Source of the DNA: Muscardinus avellanarius
Taxonomy: Eukaryota > Chordata > Mammalia > Rodentia > Gliridae
Direction of reading: 5' to 3'
Length of the DNA: 64,000 nt
Assembly (NCBI GenBank): GCA_963383645.1
Contig: OY726574.1
Coordinates: forward strand, 56,057,477-56,121,476
Shown here piece by piece: positions 23,040 through 35,259 of this stretch. The stretch's first letter is position 1. Each line of letters begins with the position of its first letter. The notes under the pieces were generated by a model that ran no database searches, was not told the DNA's origin, and worked only from the letters and a program-made list of their open reading frames with translations. The translations under genes and the position numbers were made by a program.

Positions 23040-25010
23040 AAATAAATAAAAAAGAAAGAAATATTAACCTGAATAAACTTGTAAGAATAAAATAAAAATT
23101 TGGAAAGTAAAAGTAAAATAATTGCAATGAAAAATTCACCAGAGGGACTCAAGTAGATTTGAGATAGCAAAATAATCATTAAATTTGAAGATAAACCAAC
23201 AGAAATCATTTAGTTTGGGGAAGAAAAAGGAAAAAGACCCTAGAATTTTAAACTCTGAACTTTATTTTTAATTTCTCTGTGTGTAAATTCTCTGACTTCA
23301 GGTATAGTTGCTGGTAATGTGAATAAAAACAAAACCAGAGAATCTGAAGAGAAAGAGAGAGGTGCAGCTATTGTCGTGAACACTGTCATGCCTCAATCTA
23401 TGGGGTGAGTAGACAGTGTCAGGGTTTCTCTAACGTATAGAACACGCTGACCAAACACACAGTAAACACACTTAAAGTACAAGGAAGAACTAAGTCATAG
23501 AGGCTTTTAGAAAAGTTGGGAAGACAAAATGATTCAGATCTATATAAGACTCACCTCTAACCTCTTGGTCATAATAAGGCTTCTTATGCCTTGTCTTAGT
23601 AGTGGTGTTTAGGACTGAGGTCTGATTGCAATGAGCAATGTAGCTAACAACTGTTTAGGCAGTAATTAGGCAAGTGAACCAAGTAAGGTCATGGGCCAAT
23701 TGTCTCAATTCCCTGTTTCAATGACTAAAATAGCCATAGGATCCAAAAACCATCTTCACAATAAATATTAATTGTGCTCTTAAAAGAATAAATGATGGTT
23801 TGTAAAAGGTATGTATAGGTATATTCTTCCTAAGTCTAGTTTCTTGACAAGGGTTAATTTTCATGGGATTGAATTTTTCCTTTGCAGGATTTGTTCTTAG
23901 ATAAGTGAAATTCATAACTCACCATTTTTCTATCGGTAACTGATGCAATGAAGAATAGTATTTGGGGTGTTATTTCCTGAAATCCTTTTGGATTGCTTTG
24001 TTTGATGAGCAATTTAAACATAAGAATAAAGATAGGCCACTTAGGCGAGTGTAATTGGGATGGGAATTTGTGTATAAACTTGTCAGTTTCAGGATCTCTT
24101 TCAGTGACTTGAAGTTTGGGTGTTATGTTGTGGTGAATTAAGTGATAAATGTTTATGCACTGAGTCATGTTTAATAAGTTAAAATACTGGAAGTTGTTCC
24201 TTAACCATTCTGACTGTGTTGCATCTTGGAGGAGGCTCATCTGAAGACAAGATACATGTGATTCTGGCTAATGGGAGATTTTTCAACTGTCCTAAATGAC
24301 AGGGTAGACTTGCAACTTGAAACCGTTCCAAAGAGGAAACAGCTGTTGGTTGCTCTCAGCAGGAAGTGTGGAATGTGTCCTAACTAATTGGAAAACGTTG
24401 AGTAACTAATGACCAGTTTCTGATCTCACACTGGCTTCTTCCTACTTGGAATCATGGAACCAGTAACAAAATGGGAACCAAGTGAACACTGAATAATGGT
24501 CTGTTCTTGCTAAAAATAAGAAACACGGGGGAAAACAATCTCACAAATAGCTTCCACCACAAACAAAGGATGAGGGTCCTTTTGAAAGGGAGAGGAAGAA
24601 GAGGATTATAGTTAATTAGTAGAAGAATTATTCTTGGCTTTTTCCCAGGGAGGGCATTGAGTCAATTCCAGAGAGGAGGAATCTTCATCCTTTCCAGTTT
24701 GCATGGGCCAGGTCTATCAGGCCAGGCTACAATGGTATTTGTGGGCAGGAATTTTACTAGGCTGATCTAGTACAGCAGAATGGTAAAGAGTCTAGGAATG
24801 ACTAGCAGTCACCATGGCATCCTCAATGGCTAAACTGATTTTCCTAGTTCCATCCTGCGTTCTGTTTTTCCACAGCCATAAAAGTCCCACCTACCTGACT
24901 GTCTGGTTAGATGGGTACCTTGTTCTAGAATACATCTAGAATAATCAAAAAGGATTGTTCTTCAGGGTTTGAGAAGGTGTTTGCTTGGTGACAGAATTAG
25001 AGTTTGGTTG
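23040..25010. other. Unrecognised block with one longer minus-strand frame
   Basis: No known repeat or exon could be named. A 128-codon minus-strand frame lies at 23854-24240, and the sequence around it is less AT-rich than its neighbours. It is treated as unexplained in the findings. Confidence 0.4.
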
Positions 25011-25021
25011 AGGGTGATAAT

Positions 25022-25222
25022 TTTTTTTTTGTGCGTGTGTGTGTGTTACTGGGGTTCCTGGAAGCCCTTCTACCTCCAGGCTACACTCCCAGACCTATTT
25101 TTATATTTTTATTTGGAAACAGGGTCTCTTAAGCCAGCAAGGTTGGCTTCAAACCAGCGCAATCCTCCTGTCTCCACCTCCCAAGCGCGGGGATTACAAG
25201 CGTGTGTCACCATGCCCGGCCA
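25022..25222 (-). mobile_element. Young-subtype B1-dID SINE with 11-bp target duplication
   Basis: Reversed element with a T/(GT) tail, GTTACTGGGGTTCCTGGAAG, CTCTTAAGCCAGCAAGG and CACCATGCCCGGCC. AGGGTGATAAT flanks it at 25011-25021 and 25223-25233. The overlapping frames are repeat-derived. Confidence 0.95.
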
Positions 25223-25233
25223 AGGGTGATAAT

Positions 25234-25675
25234 GAATACATGGCACTTAAAAGACATTTGACCATTTATGTTTAACATCATCTACTAAGTTCCAAGGATA
25301 CAATGGAAATAAGGTAGATGTAATACTTTCTTTAGAAAGGTCTATGATTGAACCAAACTATAATGCTTTCATTCTACTAGTGAGACTTATTTTTATTGCT
25401 CTTGTTGTTTTTGCTGTTATTGTTATATAGTATAGAAAAGCTGTTGTTTTGGGGGGGTTGAAAGAAGAAAGGATAGATTAAGCTAATGAAAAAGTTATAG
25501 AGATTTTATAGAAGATGAATATTTTGAAAGAAATAGTATATATGATAAAGTGACTAAAATTAAAAGAGAATTTGAGTTTTTCTAAGAATTAAGAAATAGC
25601 ATCAAAAATATAACCAGGCTAAAGGAGAATTTGGTTACCCATCTTAAAATGACAAGCTTTATTTTATAGGAAAAT
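25234..25675. other. AT-rich stretch without recognised features
   Basis: Nothing supportable was seen. Confidence 0.5.
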
Positions 25676-25688
25676 TGATATGCTTTTT

Positions 25689-25894
25689 TATTTTTATTTT
25701 TATTTTTTTGATGGTAATGGGGTTCTCCTGGAAACCCTTCTACCTCTGGGCTACACTCCCAGACCTATTTTTTACATATTTTTATTTGGAAACTGGATCT
25801 CTTAAGCCAGTGAGGCTGGCTCCGAACCAGTGCCATCCTCCTGTCTCCGCCTCCCAAGCGGGGGGGATTACAAGCGTGCACCACCACGCCCGGC
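25689..25894 (-). mobile_element. Young-subtype B1-dID SINE with 12-bp target duplication
   Basis: Reversed element with a TTTTTA-rich tail, GGAAACCCTTCTACCTCTGG and CACCACGCCCGGC. GATATGCTTTTT flanks it at 25677-25688 and 25895-25906. Confidence 0.95.
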
Positions 25895-25909
25895 GATATG
25901 CTTTTTCAA

Positions 25910-26197
25910 AAAAGGAGAACCTTAATAGGAATTATGTTCACTTAAGAAAAGTGATATTTATTCATTAAAGAGTGATTTTTTTTTCTGCAACTATGTGGCT
26001 TTCTGTATTTGCCTTAAGAAGTTTTTGTCATTTTATTTTGATGAAAGACTATTATTTATGGTGACCTATGATTTTTTTTTGGCCAAGAGATTTAAACTTT
26101 TGTTTTTGACAGATTTAGCAAAGACAATTTCTAGATTTTTTTTTTACTTCAAGCTAACTTTGGGATATTCCTGAAAGCCCCCTGGAATATCTGAAAG

Positions 26198-26261
<64 letters not shown>

Positions 26262-27610
26262 CACTAATTAGACTTATTTGATATACTAAGTTATATAAAA
26301 AGCATTGTCAAGGGATAAATGATGCTAAATTTTTTGAGTTATGTTTTTCAGGATGCATTATTGTTTTATAAATTATATAAAATTTATATAAATCTGGTAG
26401 TCTTGATATAATGCTATCATAATTTTAGTTATTTAAAAATTTTATATGCAGTAAAAAGAACCAAGTCTCCTTGAGAGTTGCATCATTATTATAATAAATC
26501 CTGAACTGTTTAAGTTGTCAAAGAACTACTGGAGAAAATTTTCTGACAAGTACACTTTTCTGGTATCCTTTGGATCCCACCATTGGACTGGATCAGAGGT
26601 CATGGAATTTTCCTGAAGAAACTGTTTGATTTATTATTCCTGAACCAACACCAGATAAATGAGGAATTGATTAAACACAAGGTAAATGCTATGACACATT
26701 TTCATGCTAGGTTAGCCAGCACTGGAATTGTATATGTGAAAACTGAATGAGTTTCTCAGGATTGGTTTGGGTCAGAGTACCTAAAATGGCCTGTTTTTGG
26801 GATAGTGCTAGTCCCCTCAGTTGGAAAAATAGGACTGGTATTTGCAAATCACTACATTTAATGTTAAGCATAGACAGGGCTTGTACATGTTTCTTGTCTT
26901 TCCACCTTTCATAGTTGAAGTTCTGTGCTCCATAACTCTTGATGGAATAGGCAAAGTGATGCAAATCATGTAAAAATGTTGGCATGGATTCTGTTCTGAA
27001 ATTGCTAACCTGTTTATAGCCAATATTTGATTTACATCTATAATGCTGGGAAGAAAATCAAAACTTCAACTGACATATTTCTGCTACTTGATGAGCCATT
27101 TGGACATTTACCAGGGCAGATTGTTCAATTTTTATCTCTAATAGGATATTAATATGTTCTTGTAGTAGTTTATTTCTCTGGTCATATCAAAGTTTTCCAT
27201 GGAGGAAATCCAATATTATAACAATAGTTTAAGGGTTATTAGAGTATGTTTATTTTAATGGAATATTTCTGGAGAAATCTCCAATAGCATACCTACTAAA
27301 AATCAAAGCATAGTGCTATGTTCTGTGACTGATGAAAAAGTAGTAATGAGCAAGAAATTATGAAGTACCAGAAATTAATAAAAAAAATCATCTCCTTTTC
27401 TGTGATCTTCCCTCAAGAGACTCTATAATATTTTTAAAACATGACCTAGAAATAATGTGGTCCCAATCCTCAAGTTTATAGACAAGGATGTGAAACTTGC
27501 TGAAGTATAAAAATGTCCCTTTGGTCCCAATGAATTAGTAGGGCTAGAAAGGAAAGGTGGGTTTGTTGTTTTCTAGAGTACAATGAACACTTTTCTTGCT
27601 CTACCTAGTT
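25910..27610. other. AT-rich block without recognised genes
   Basis: It contains the (AT)n tract listed separately. The 92-codon minus-strand frame at 26707-26985 matches no family I recognise. No transposon could be named. Confidence 0.45.
26198..26260 (+). repeat. (AT)n dinucleotide tract
   Basis: About 62 bp of alternating AT with a single G interruption. It is not attached to a SINE. Self-complementary and able to extrude as a cruciform. Confidence 0.97.
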
Positions 27611-27619
27611 CTTCTCTAT

Positions 27620-28000
27620 AGTGGGTAAAACAATGTTATCCCCAAAATGAAAATTTAAATATTAAACCTTACTACCTATGACATAACTTTATTCAGAGAA
27701 ATATTCAAATCTTAAACTCTACTACATGTGGGTGTAACCTTATTTGGAAATTGTCTTTGAAGACTGATGTAATGAATTTAAGAAAAAGATATATACTGGA
27801 ATATTGGGATATTCTGGACTAATACAATGACTAGTATCCTTAAGAGAGAAGTCTGGACAAAAGGCATGCGTAGAGAGAAGATATGAAGACACAGGCAGAC
27901 ACATGGGAAGAGGTTCTCGTGAGATTCATAGGCAGAGGTGGAATGAGATGTGTACAAGCCAAGGAGCACCAAGGGTTGCTAGCAACCACTGAGGACTGGG
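27620..28000 (+). mobile_element. MLT1-like MaLR LTR remnant
   Basis: TATCCCCAAAATGAAAATTT, GGGTGTAACCTTATTTGGAAA, AAGATATGAAGACACAGGCAG and TACAAGCCAAGGAGCACCAAG (four separate blocks) appear in the MLT1 order. Confidence 0.7.
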
Positions 28001-28094
28001 AGAGAGGCAGGCAACAGACTCCCTAGCAGTCTCCACAAGGAATCTGCCTAAGGCTACAAGGCAGAAATTTCTGGAAAGCAAGTCTTTGAGCTTT

Positions 28095-28185
28095 AACCTT
28101 TTTAAAATATACTTTTATTGATGCATTGTAATTATACATCATAATAAGATATAGAGTCATAGGAACATATATGTGCACAAGGGTT
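28095..28185 (-). mobile_element. LINE-1 3' end fragment
   Basis: TTTTATTGATGCATTGTAAT followed by TATACATCATAATAAGA and a TCATAGGAACATATATG block is the reversed squirrel-like L1 3' end. Confidence 0.6.
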
Positions 28186-28198
28186 TTCTACTCTAAGG

Positions 28199-28307
28199 CT
28201 CTTCTTTCTTTCTTGCATTCTCTTTCTTTCTTTCTTTCTTTCTTCCTTTCTTCCTTTCTTTCTTCTTCCTTTCTTCTTTTCTTCCTTTCTTCCTTTCTTC
28301 CTTTCTG
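28199..28307 (+). repeat. (CTTT/CTTC)n microsatellite at a SINE tail
   Basis: This is a degenerate pyrimidine tract of about 109 bp abutting the tail side of the reversed SINE at 28308. The Ser/Phe/Leu frames are artefacts. Confidence 0.92.
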
Positions 28308-28506
28308 TGGTAGTGGGGATGGAACCCAGAGGAATTCTACTGATAAGCTACATTGGCAGTCCTATTTTATTATTTTAATTTTGAAACAGATTCTCATTAA
28401 GTTGTGCAGAACCTCATTAAGTGCTGAGGCTGGCCTCAAATCCAGGATCCTCCTGTTTCAGCTTCCCAATTTTTGGGATTACAAGCATATACCACCACAT
28501 CTGACT
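28308..28506 (-). mobile_element. B1-dID SINE
   Basis: Reversed dimer: GTGGTAGTGGGGATGGAACC to ACCACCACATCTGAC. Confidence 0.85.
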
Positions 28507-28647
28507 TTCTATTTTTTGTTTGGAAAAGGGCTCTTGCTACGTTTCTAGAGCCTCACTAATTTTCTAAAGCTTGCTTTGACCCTGTGATCCTTCTTTCTCA
28601 GTCTCCCAAGTACTGGGATTACAGGTTTGTGCCACCATGCTCACCCT
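28507..28647 (-). mobile_element. B1-half SINE in tandem with the preceding one
   Basis: GTTTGGAAAAGGGCTCTTGC, CTCAGTCTCCCAAGTACTGG and GTGCCACCATGCTCACC form the reversed left part of a second copy, joined directly to the first. Confidence 0.75.
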
Positions 28648-28689
28648 TCCCAAACTCTCACTTCTGTACTTACAACTTTAAAGGAGAAC

Positions 28690-30330
28690 CGTGTATTCTA
28701 CTTATGATGTTGATCATTGTCTGTTCTTGAATTTCTAGTAAGATTTATTTTTCTTTTATCAAACTGATTTATTAAGGTATAATTTAAATTACAACTTAAC
28801 AATTTAATATTTTCCATACATTTATAGAATTTCAAAATCATAACAACAATTAATCTTTTCATCAACCAAAAATGTGTGTACATCAGGGATCACTTTTCTA
28901 TTTCTTTCTACTTCTCACTCCCAGCCTTAAGCAGGAATTAGTATCTTTTCTGTAAAGTCTTGTAATATGAAAGCCTGTTTTCTTGCTTTCAAGGAGTATC
29001 CAGGACTGTGAAAAATAGATAAGCATATAAATAGCCATGTGAATCTTTACCTTAGTTTTCTGAACAAAATAGCGAAAGCAATGGAGAGATATACATGAAA
29101 GATTTATTTGATCATTAAAAAATCAAGACGTAGAAAAGTCGGACTGATTTGTCAATTTCATGAAATCATTAGAGACTCCTTCTATTTTTCTTTGTCAATA
29201 TTTTCATGCATGGTTTCCTTTCTTGTGGTCATATGATGGCCCATTATGCAAACTCCAGCACATGAGAGAGAAATAAAAGATGCACACAGGCTTTGAAAAT
29301 GGATCTCTCTCACATGATACTTTTCTTTGTCCAATCTTCATGGGTCAGCATTTAATCACATGAAATCTAGCTAAAAGAGAGGTGTGCTATTAAAGGTCTA
29401 TAGTTAAATGAAATTATAATTCAAATTAAAATTAGGAGAAAAATCTAAGAAATTAATTAGATCATTCATTAGATGTGCTTAATTAGATCGTGGACTGTAA
29501 GGAAGGAGGGAAAATAGAAGCATATGTTTAACATTAGAAAACAACATTATTTTTAAGAAAGTAAGAAAACTAGACTTCAGCAACTAGAAGTATTTTTTCA
29601 CATTAAGCACATAAGGGAAAGTCTTAAATCTTTGTAGAATAAGGCACCTTATTCACCTATTGTAGAGAATTATCTAATCAGATAAAAGTACAGTAATAAC
29701 TGTGCATATATGAGAAAAGCTTATTCCCTTGGTTATAAAATTTTATTTAGGTTTATGTAGTTTCTGAACAACCTTGCCATAGAGGGGACTTCCCAAATAA
29801 CAAGAATAAGGAGGTCAGAAAAACCATTCTTTTTAACTACTTCCTCAGAAAATAAATGATTTAGAAATCCTTAGAAATTTTCTAGGAGTATATAGAAGAA
29901 AAACACTTATCAAGAAAATCTAAATATGATTTTTAAAATTTATTACTAGTGTTCATAAAATATTACCACTAGTATGGTTTCTTAAGGTTAGTGGAGTTTT
30001 ATACTCTGTAGATTTATAGCATTAACAAAATTTGAAGAATTTTCAGCTATTTTTGCAAATATTTTTCTCTTTACTTCCTTCTAGAACTTTATTATATGTA
30101 TAGTAGTTTGATGATATATTAAAATGATAAAATGGTCAATTAATTAGTAACATAAAAAACTTAAATACATAGACATCTCATACCTGAGCTTCAGATTATC
30201 TGAAGCAAAATCTCATGGAATGAGAAAATTAGCCAAATTCATAATTATTAAGAAATTAGGAGCCATTCAGTGACTGAAAAAATAAACCTAATAATACCAG
30301 TAGCAGTTTTAGGTGTGAGCAGTCTTACTC
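28690..30330. other. AT-rich stretch without recognised features
   Basis: No gene or clear repeat on either strand. It may include strongly diverged L1. Confidence 0.45.
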
Positions 30331-30339
30331 ATCTTCTTC

Positions 30340-31095
30340 ATTGGAAGATCAATCTAGTAGTGTCAGTGGTGTGCTGAAGTTTCCCAATATTCTTGTATTG
30401 GGATCTATTTGAGACCTGATATCTTGAAGAGTTTGTTTTATAAAAGTGGGTGCACTCACATTTGGGGCATAAATGTTTACTATCATTATATCTTCTTATT
30501 GAATTGCTCTTTTTATTAATAAGAAGTGACCCACTTTGTCAATTCTGATGTATTTTAACTTAAAGTCTGTTTTTTTGGGATATGACCATTGCTACTCCTG
30601 CTTATTTTCCATCTCCATTTGCACGACATATCATTTTTCAACCTTTCAACTTTAGCAAATGGATAACTATGACTGTAAGGTGAGTTTCTTGCAAGAAGCA
30701 TATAATTGAGTTATGTTCTCTAATCCACATTGCCAGTCTATATTTTTAATAGGAAAGGTAAGACTTTTGACATTCAGTATTATTATTTGGAGATGATTTT
30801 TGTTTCCTGTCCTTTTGAGTTATAGTTTTTTGTTTGTAGTAGTGTTATTTATCCTTTGCTTAGTTGCTCCTCTGGTGAAGTTTCCCCCTCCTCGTTATTT
30901 TCTTCTTATTTTTTCTTTATGTTTTATTTTGTTTTCTAGTCCTATCTTGGTAGTCATGAATTTTTTTAGTTTCTGCATGTCTTAGAACATTTTCTCTATC
31001 AGTTTTTATGGAGATGTTTGATCTTTGCTAGATATAATAGCTTTGTGTACCAGTATTGGGAAGAGGTTTCAAAATGTATTAATGTACCAGTATTG
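30340..31095 (-). mobile_element. Ancient LINE-1 fragment, endonuclease region of ORF2
   Basis: Read on the minus strand, the segment follows the L1 ORF2 endonuclease: a QETH-like stretch (CTTGCAAGAAACTCACCTTA), an AGTAGCAATGGTCATATC block, an AACATTTATGCCCCAAATG block (the conserved NIYAPN region) and a GGGAAACTTCAGCACACCAC block (the GDFN region, mutated). Several stops and shifts make it a pseudogene. It is probably the same element as the 5' part at 31750-33035. Confidence 0.7.
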
Positions 31096-31099
31096 GGAA

Positions 31100-31739
31100 A
31101 TATTTTCAATTTTTCAAATATATCTTTGGTAGGAAAAGAAGCCAGGAGCTTCAGAGAAGTGCTGCAGGTTTCCAAGCGCCAAGGGTGATTAGCAAAGAAA
31201 ACAGAGAGTTTCAGGGCCTTTTTCAGTGTAAAGATAAGATTTCCCAAAGAAGTGGAAGGATGTCATAAACCTTCAGGAGATCCCAGACTTCAATAATCAT
31301 GGGAGGATACCCTAAGCCTTCAAGAGATACCAAAATCTGATGATCAAATAACACATTTTGGAGTATAACTAAAGACTTGGGGTGTGTACCAGAAACAGGA
31401 CAGACTGGCAGGAAGTAATCCCCCACATCAAAAGGGCTGGCCCTAGAGGGAGTGGATCTGGTTGGGTTAGGAGACTGGTTATAAGAGTACTCTGTGTCCA
31501 GGAATCTTCAGTGAATTCATTCGAACCACCCCCCTCCATTCCACTCCTGAATGGCATGGGGTTGTAATTGTCTTCTGTATTTCTACCTGTTTAATAAACT
31601 CCTTTCAATCTTCAGCAAGTGCCCAGGCTATTGAATATTTATCATTAGCTCAGCACAAAATCCTCCCTTTTTTTTTGAGGGGAATTGTTTCTGGGGGATC
31701 TAACAAAGGTCCCCAGGGACAGTTTCCCAAACCATAACA
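31100..31739 (+). mobile_element. Probable LTR inserted in the old L1
   Basis: An AATAAA with a downstream CTCCTTTCAATCTTCAGC block (about 31592-31616) looks like an LTR R region on the plus strand. The right edge reads AAACCATAACA. The left edge and class are not certain and no target duplication was found. A minus-strand MaLR reading is the alternative, since the reverse begins TGTTATGGTTTGGG. Confidence 0.45.
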
Positions 31740-31744
31740 GTCCA

Positions 31745-33035
31745 AACTGTAACACTTTGGTTGTAAGTTGTTTTCTTCCAGGGTCTAGAGTATCTCATAC
31801 CAGTTTCTCCTGCCTTTTATAACTTGGGTTGAGAAGTATGAAGTGATTTTTATTGTTTCCCCCATTCATTTGTTTCCACTACTTTTAAAAATCTCCCCTT
31901 GGCCTCTATGCTAATCATTTTGACAAGTACATGACATGGGAAAGCCCTTCTTTGATCTTCTCTTGTTAGTGTTCTGAATGTATTCTGCACATGGATGTCC
32001 AAATCTTTTCCTGAATTTGATTAATTCTCTGATATTGATTCCCTGAAGAGATTTATGATGCCCTTAGTTTGTGCTTCTAGACATTCTTCAATGCCTATTA
32101 TTTATAAATTAGGTTGTTTCATATTATCCCATAGTTCTTAGATATTCATGATGCATTGTTGTATTGTTTTCTCTAGATTGTTGACTGTGTTTTTAGCTTT
32201 GAATGAAAACTAAAATGTAACATATGCATACCTATGTTCATAGCAAGTCTTTTCCTATATTTCCTCTTTCAGGGGTTTATAGATTTCTGACCTTGCAACT
32301 TTGTAGTGTTAGTTATTTTACCCCACAGACACCACAGCTGGCTGTCCTGCAGTAATTTCTGGAGACACTGCAAGGGCTCAGTGAAAAGTAAACTAGATCT
32401 CTTCAACCCCAATGTTCCTAGTGGCTGTCTGCTAATTCATGTTTCTGCTGTGTCAAACTGTAGCCCCTATTCCAACCTCCACAGTGCTGATTTGCAAACT
32501 CACAGACCATGTTAGTCTGTTGGTTGACACACAACTCCCCTATGGCCATGAAGGGCAGTCTCCTGCTGGAATGGCTTTTTAACTCATGATCTTAATGAGT
32601 GCTGCTTTGTCCCACAGACAAAGATGAGTTCATTTGCAGTCATTGCATTTAGCTTGACCAGCTGGGTAGTCAGGCCTTTGTTGACTGTGAAAAAAAAGTT
32701 GACTATTTATGATGATGGTCTGTCAGCACTGGCTTCAGAAAACTCTGGTACTTCTTTCCTGGAAGTTGTCTTTAAGAGCTGCCAGCCCTAGCACAGACTA
32801 ACCAAGGTGGCACCACTGCTGACACTCTCTGCTCACCATGTGGGACATGAAGAGGTCTTCATATTCTCTGCTCTTTCTTCTGCATCCAATTCTATTATGT
32901 TTCAACTGTCATTTTTCTGTTGAGTTTTGGCTGCTTTTCTTCCCTTGTCAAAAAGCAGTCTTCTCATAGATGAGTTCTGAGTCTCAAAATGCCTGAAACA
33001 TATTATCTCCCTCTATTCTGCCATCTTTGATCCAT
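31745..33035 (-). mobile_element. Ancient LINE-1 (L1M-like) 5' region
   Basis: The minus strand begins near 33035 with GATCAAAGATGGCAGAATAG and GAGGGAGATAA, the usual L1 5' start with an AAGATGGC YY1-type word. It continues through a non-coding 5' UTR-like sequence. The 69-codon plus-strand frame at 32306-32515 is antisense noise. Confidence 0.6.
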
Positions 33036-33075
33036 TTTAAGATATGTCTTAATATGTATTGATTAAACTGATTAA

Positions 33076-33265
33076 ACTGGGTGTGTTGGTTCATGTCTAT
33101 TGTCCTAGTAGTTGAGAGACTAAGACAGGTGTACTACAAGGGTTTAAGACCAGCCTCAGCAACCTAGTAAGACTCTCAGGAGCCAAGGAAAACCCTGTTT
33201 TAAAATAAACACTAAAAGGGGGTAGGAGTGTAGCTTAGAAGTAGAATACTCCTGGGTTTAAACAC
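33076..33265 (+). mobile_element. B1-dID SINE
   Basis: CTGGGTGTGTTGGTTCATG, CCAGCCTCAGCAACCTAG and GTGTAGCTTAGAAGTAGAAT are present, followed by a CA-rich tail. Confidence 0.8.
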
Positions 33266-33289
33266 ATGCACACACATACCCATCTGCAT

Positions 33290-34065
33290 GTGTGCATATA
33301 AAATATTAACATCATTTTAGAAAATTTCAAAATGATTATTCCAACAAAGTATTTGATACAGGTAGTTTGTAATTACTCATAAGATATTATGTATTTTTTC
33401 ATTTCTCAGTTTATAAATTTTCTAGATCTGTGTTACGCATAGAATTAGAGAACCAGAGAAAATAAATGCAGCAGTAAGTGACTTTTTAAATTGAAATCAA
33501 TGGGCTGTGGCAGTAAGGATAAGCACATGCCTGATAGAGAGCACACAGCATTCCAGAGGGAACATTGCATGTGAAACCCACTGGCTGAATCAGCTCTGAG
33601 AAAGCTCTGGCATAAAGTCAGCCTTTCTTCCTGTGGGCCTGAGAATTTGTGTGGGCCTGTGCACTTGTCTGTGCTATAGTTTTTCACCTATATCATGCAA
33701 TAAAACCAAATTTTGAAATAAACTAAAATTGAAAATTGATTTATTAAATATTTTGATACTTTTTTTAACATTTTCTATGTTGTGCAACTTTTAAAATCAA
33801 TATATATCTAAGAGAATGTGTATATAATTGGTAGTTAAGTGAGTATGCCTATTTTGAAACTTTTCTGATATATACATGCAATGGCAGAAGTTTGGAGACT
33901 ATTAGTTTAAGGTCAAGTGTGTATATCCTCACTTGCATTTACTTAATGTAAGTGAAAAATTTGTATTCTAAACATTTAAACATCAAATGCATATAAAATT
34001 ATTTAATTTATGAGAGACTCTAGAATTTTTGGCAATGTTTTTGTTACTACTATGGTGAGAAATAA
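33290..34065. other. AT-rich stretch without recognised features
   Basis: The 80-codon minus-strand frame at 33445-33687 is not a recognised protein. No clear repeat. Confidence 0.5.
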
Positions 34066-34069
34066 ATAG

Positions 34070-34160
34070 TATTTATCTTTTATAGATAAAAAAGTTGAAA
34101 GGTTAAGTAATTTTTCTTAGTTAAATGTTTAAAATTGGCAGAGGAAAGAAGCAGACAGAT
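34070..34160 (-). mobile_element. Possible MIR fragment
   Basis: TTTATAGATAAAAAAGTTGA and AAGGTTAAGTAATTTTTC match the reversed MIR core in part. Confidence 0.45.
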
Positions 34161-34169
34161 TTTTAAATC

Positions 34170-35110
34170 AAAGTTGACTGAACTCAATTAAATAATGTAA
34201 AGTTAATTAGACTGATTTATTTCTTAGTTTTTTCTGTACACTGAATTTAGGAGTTCATAAGTAGGTGTAATAGGAATAAAAAATATGTGAGAAAGGTTTG
34301 TTTCTCTAACTTAGGAATTATTTTTGGATCCATAGCAAGAGAAGAGGAATTAGCAAGTACTAGTTCAGGCCTATAAAATGGTGAGCAGGGTAGTATTTTA
34401 GAATGAAATTATAATTCCTTAAAGTAGAAGAGTAATCAAGTGAGAGTAAAGGGGGCAGTTGAAAGAAGTGAGGAAAAGGTAAACTAAGGGTCTTGAAATC
34501 TGAGCAACAGTTGGTAAAATAGAACTTCTTCAATAACACCCTATTTGAAACACCTACCTGGTCATTACTAATTTAGTGGAATCATTAGACAAAACCTGTC
34601 AGAGAATTTTTATAGATTTTGACCCAGGAAAACAAAACAAGAACCACTGCATACCTCTGATCACAAAAGAAGCACGCATTGCCATTCCCCTTGGCTGTGT
34701 GTTCTGCAAGGTTGCTTTCCACCTCACCCATGAGTTTTATAATAAATATAATAAATATGGCTTCTTGCCTTTCTGCCTAGGAATGAATAAAGAAATCTGG
34801 TAAATACCCACTTGAACAAACATCTTTGTTATTTAAATTCTGTCTAGTGATTCACAGGGTCATTAAGTTGCAAGGACAGAAGACAGCAACAACTGAAAGT
34901 ATGCATCCTGATAACATAAAAATGTTTAAATTATGTCAGTAATTCAACAAACATTTCCCAGTCTTTGACATAATCTTTAAGATAGAATAATTTTTATAGA
35001 CATAGGGAGACTGAATGGCATTAATTAGTGCTGCCCTTTCACTTTGGGAAGTAAATTAACGGCTGGTATTCCAGGATTCTAATTTCTCTACATTCCCATA
35101 AAAAATAAAA
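34170..35110. other. Stretch without recognised features
   Basis: The 75-codon frame at 34576-34803 resembles no known family and has no splice context. TCAACAAACATTTCCCAGTC near 34945 faintly resembles an L2 end. Confidence 0.45.
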
Positions 35111-35114
35111 AATC

Positions 35115-35252
35115 TGGGCTTGCCAGCCTCAGCAATGTAGTAGAACTCTCTAGTAATAACCCATTCCAAAAAAACACATTTACATTTTAAAATAGTATTC
35201 TGGAGTGTAGCTTGGAGATAGAATATTCCAGGGTCATGCATCAGTACCAAAA
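35115..35252 (+). mobile_element. Diverged B1-dID SINE fragment
   Basis: GCCAGCCTCAGCAATGTAG and GGAGTGTAGCTTGGAGATAG with a CAGTACC end. The first half of B1 is lost. Confidence 0.6.
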
Positions 35253-35259
35253 ATGGGGG

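Noticed and set aside
23854..27300. A decayed endogenous retrovirus body on the minus strand
   Set aside because: I looked for polymerase, protease and LTR landmarks and found none. The open frame is kept only as an unexplained observation.
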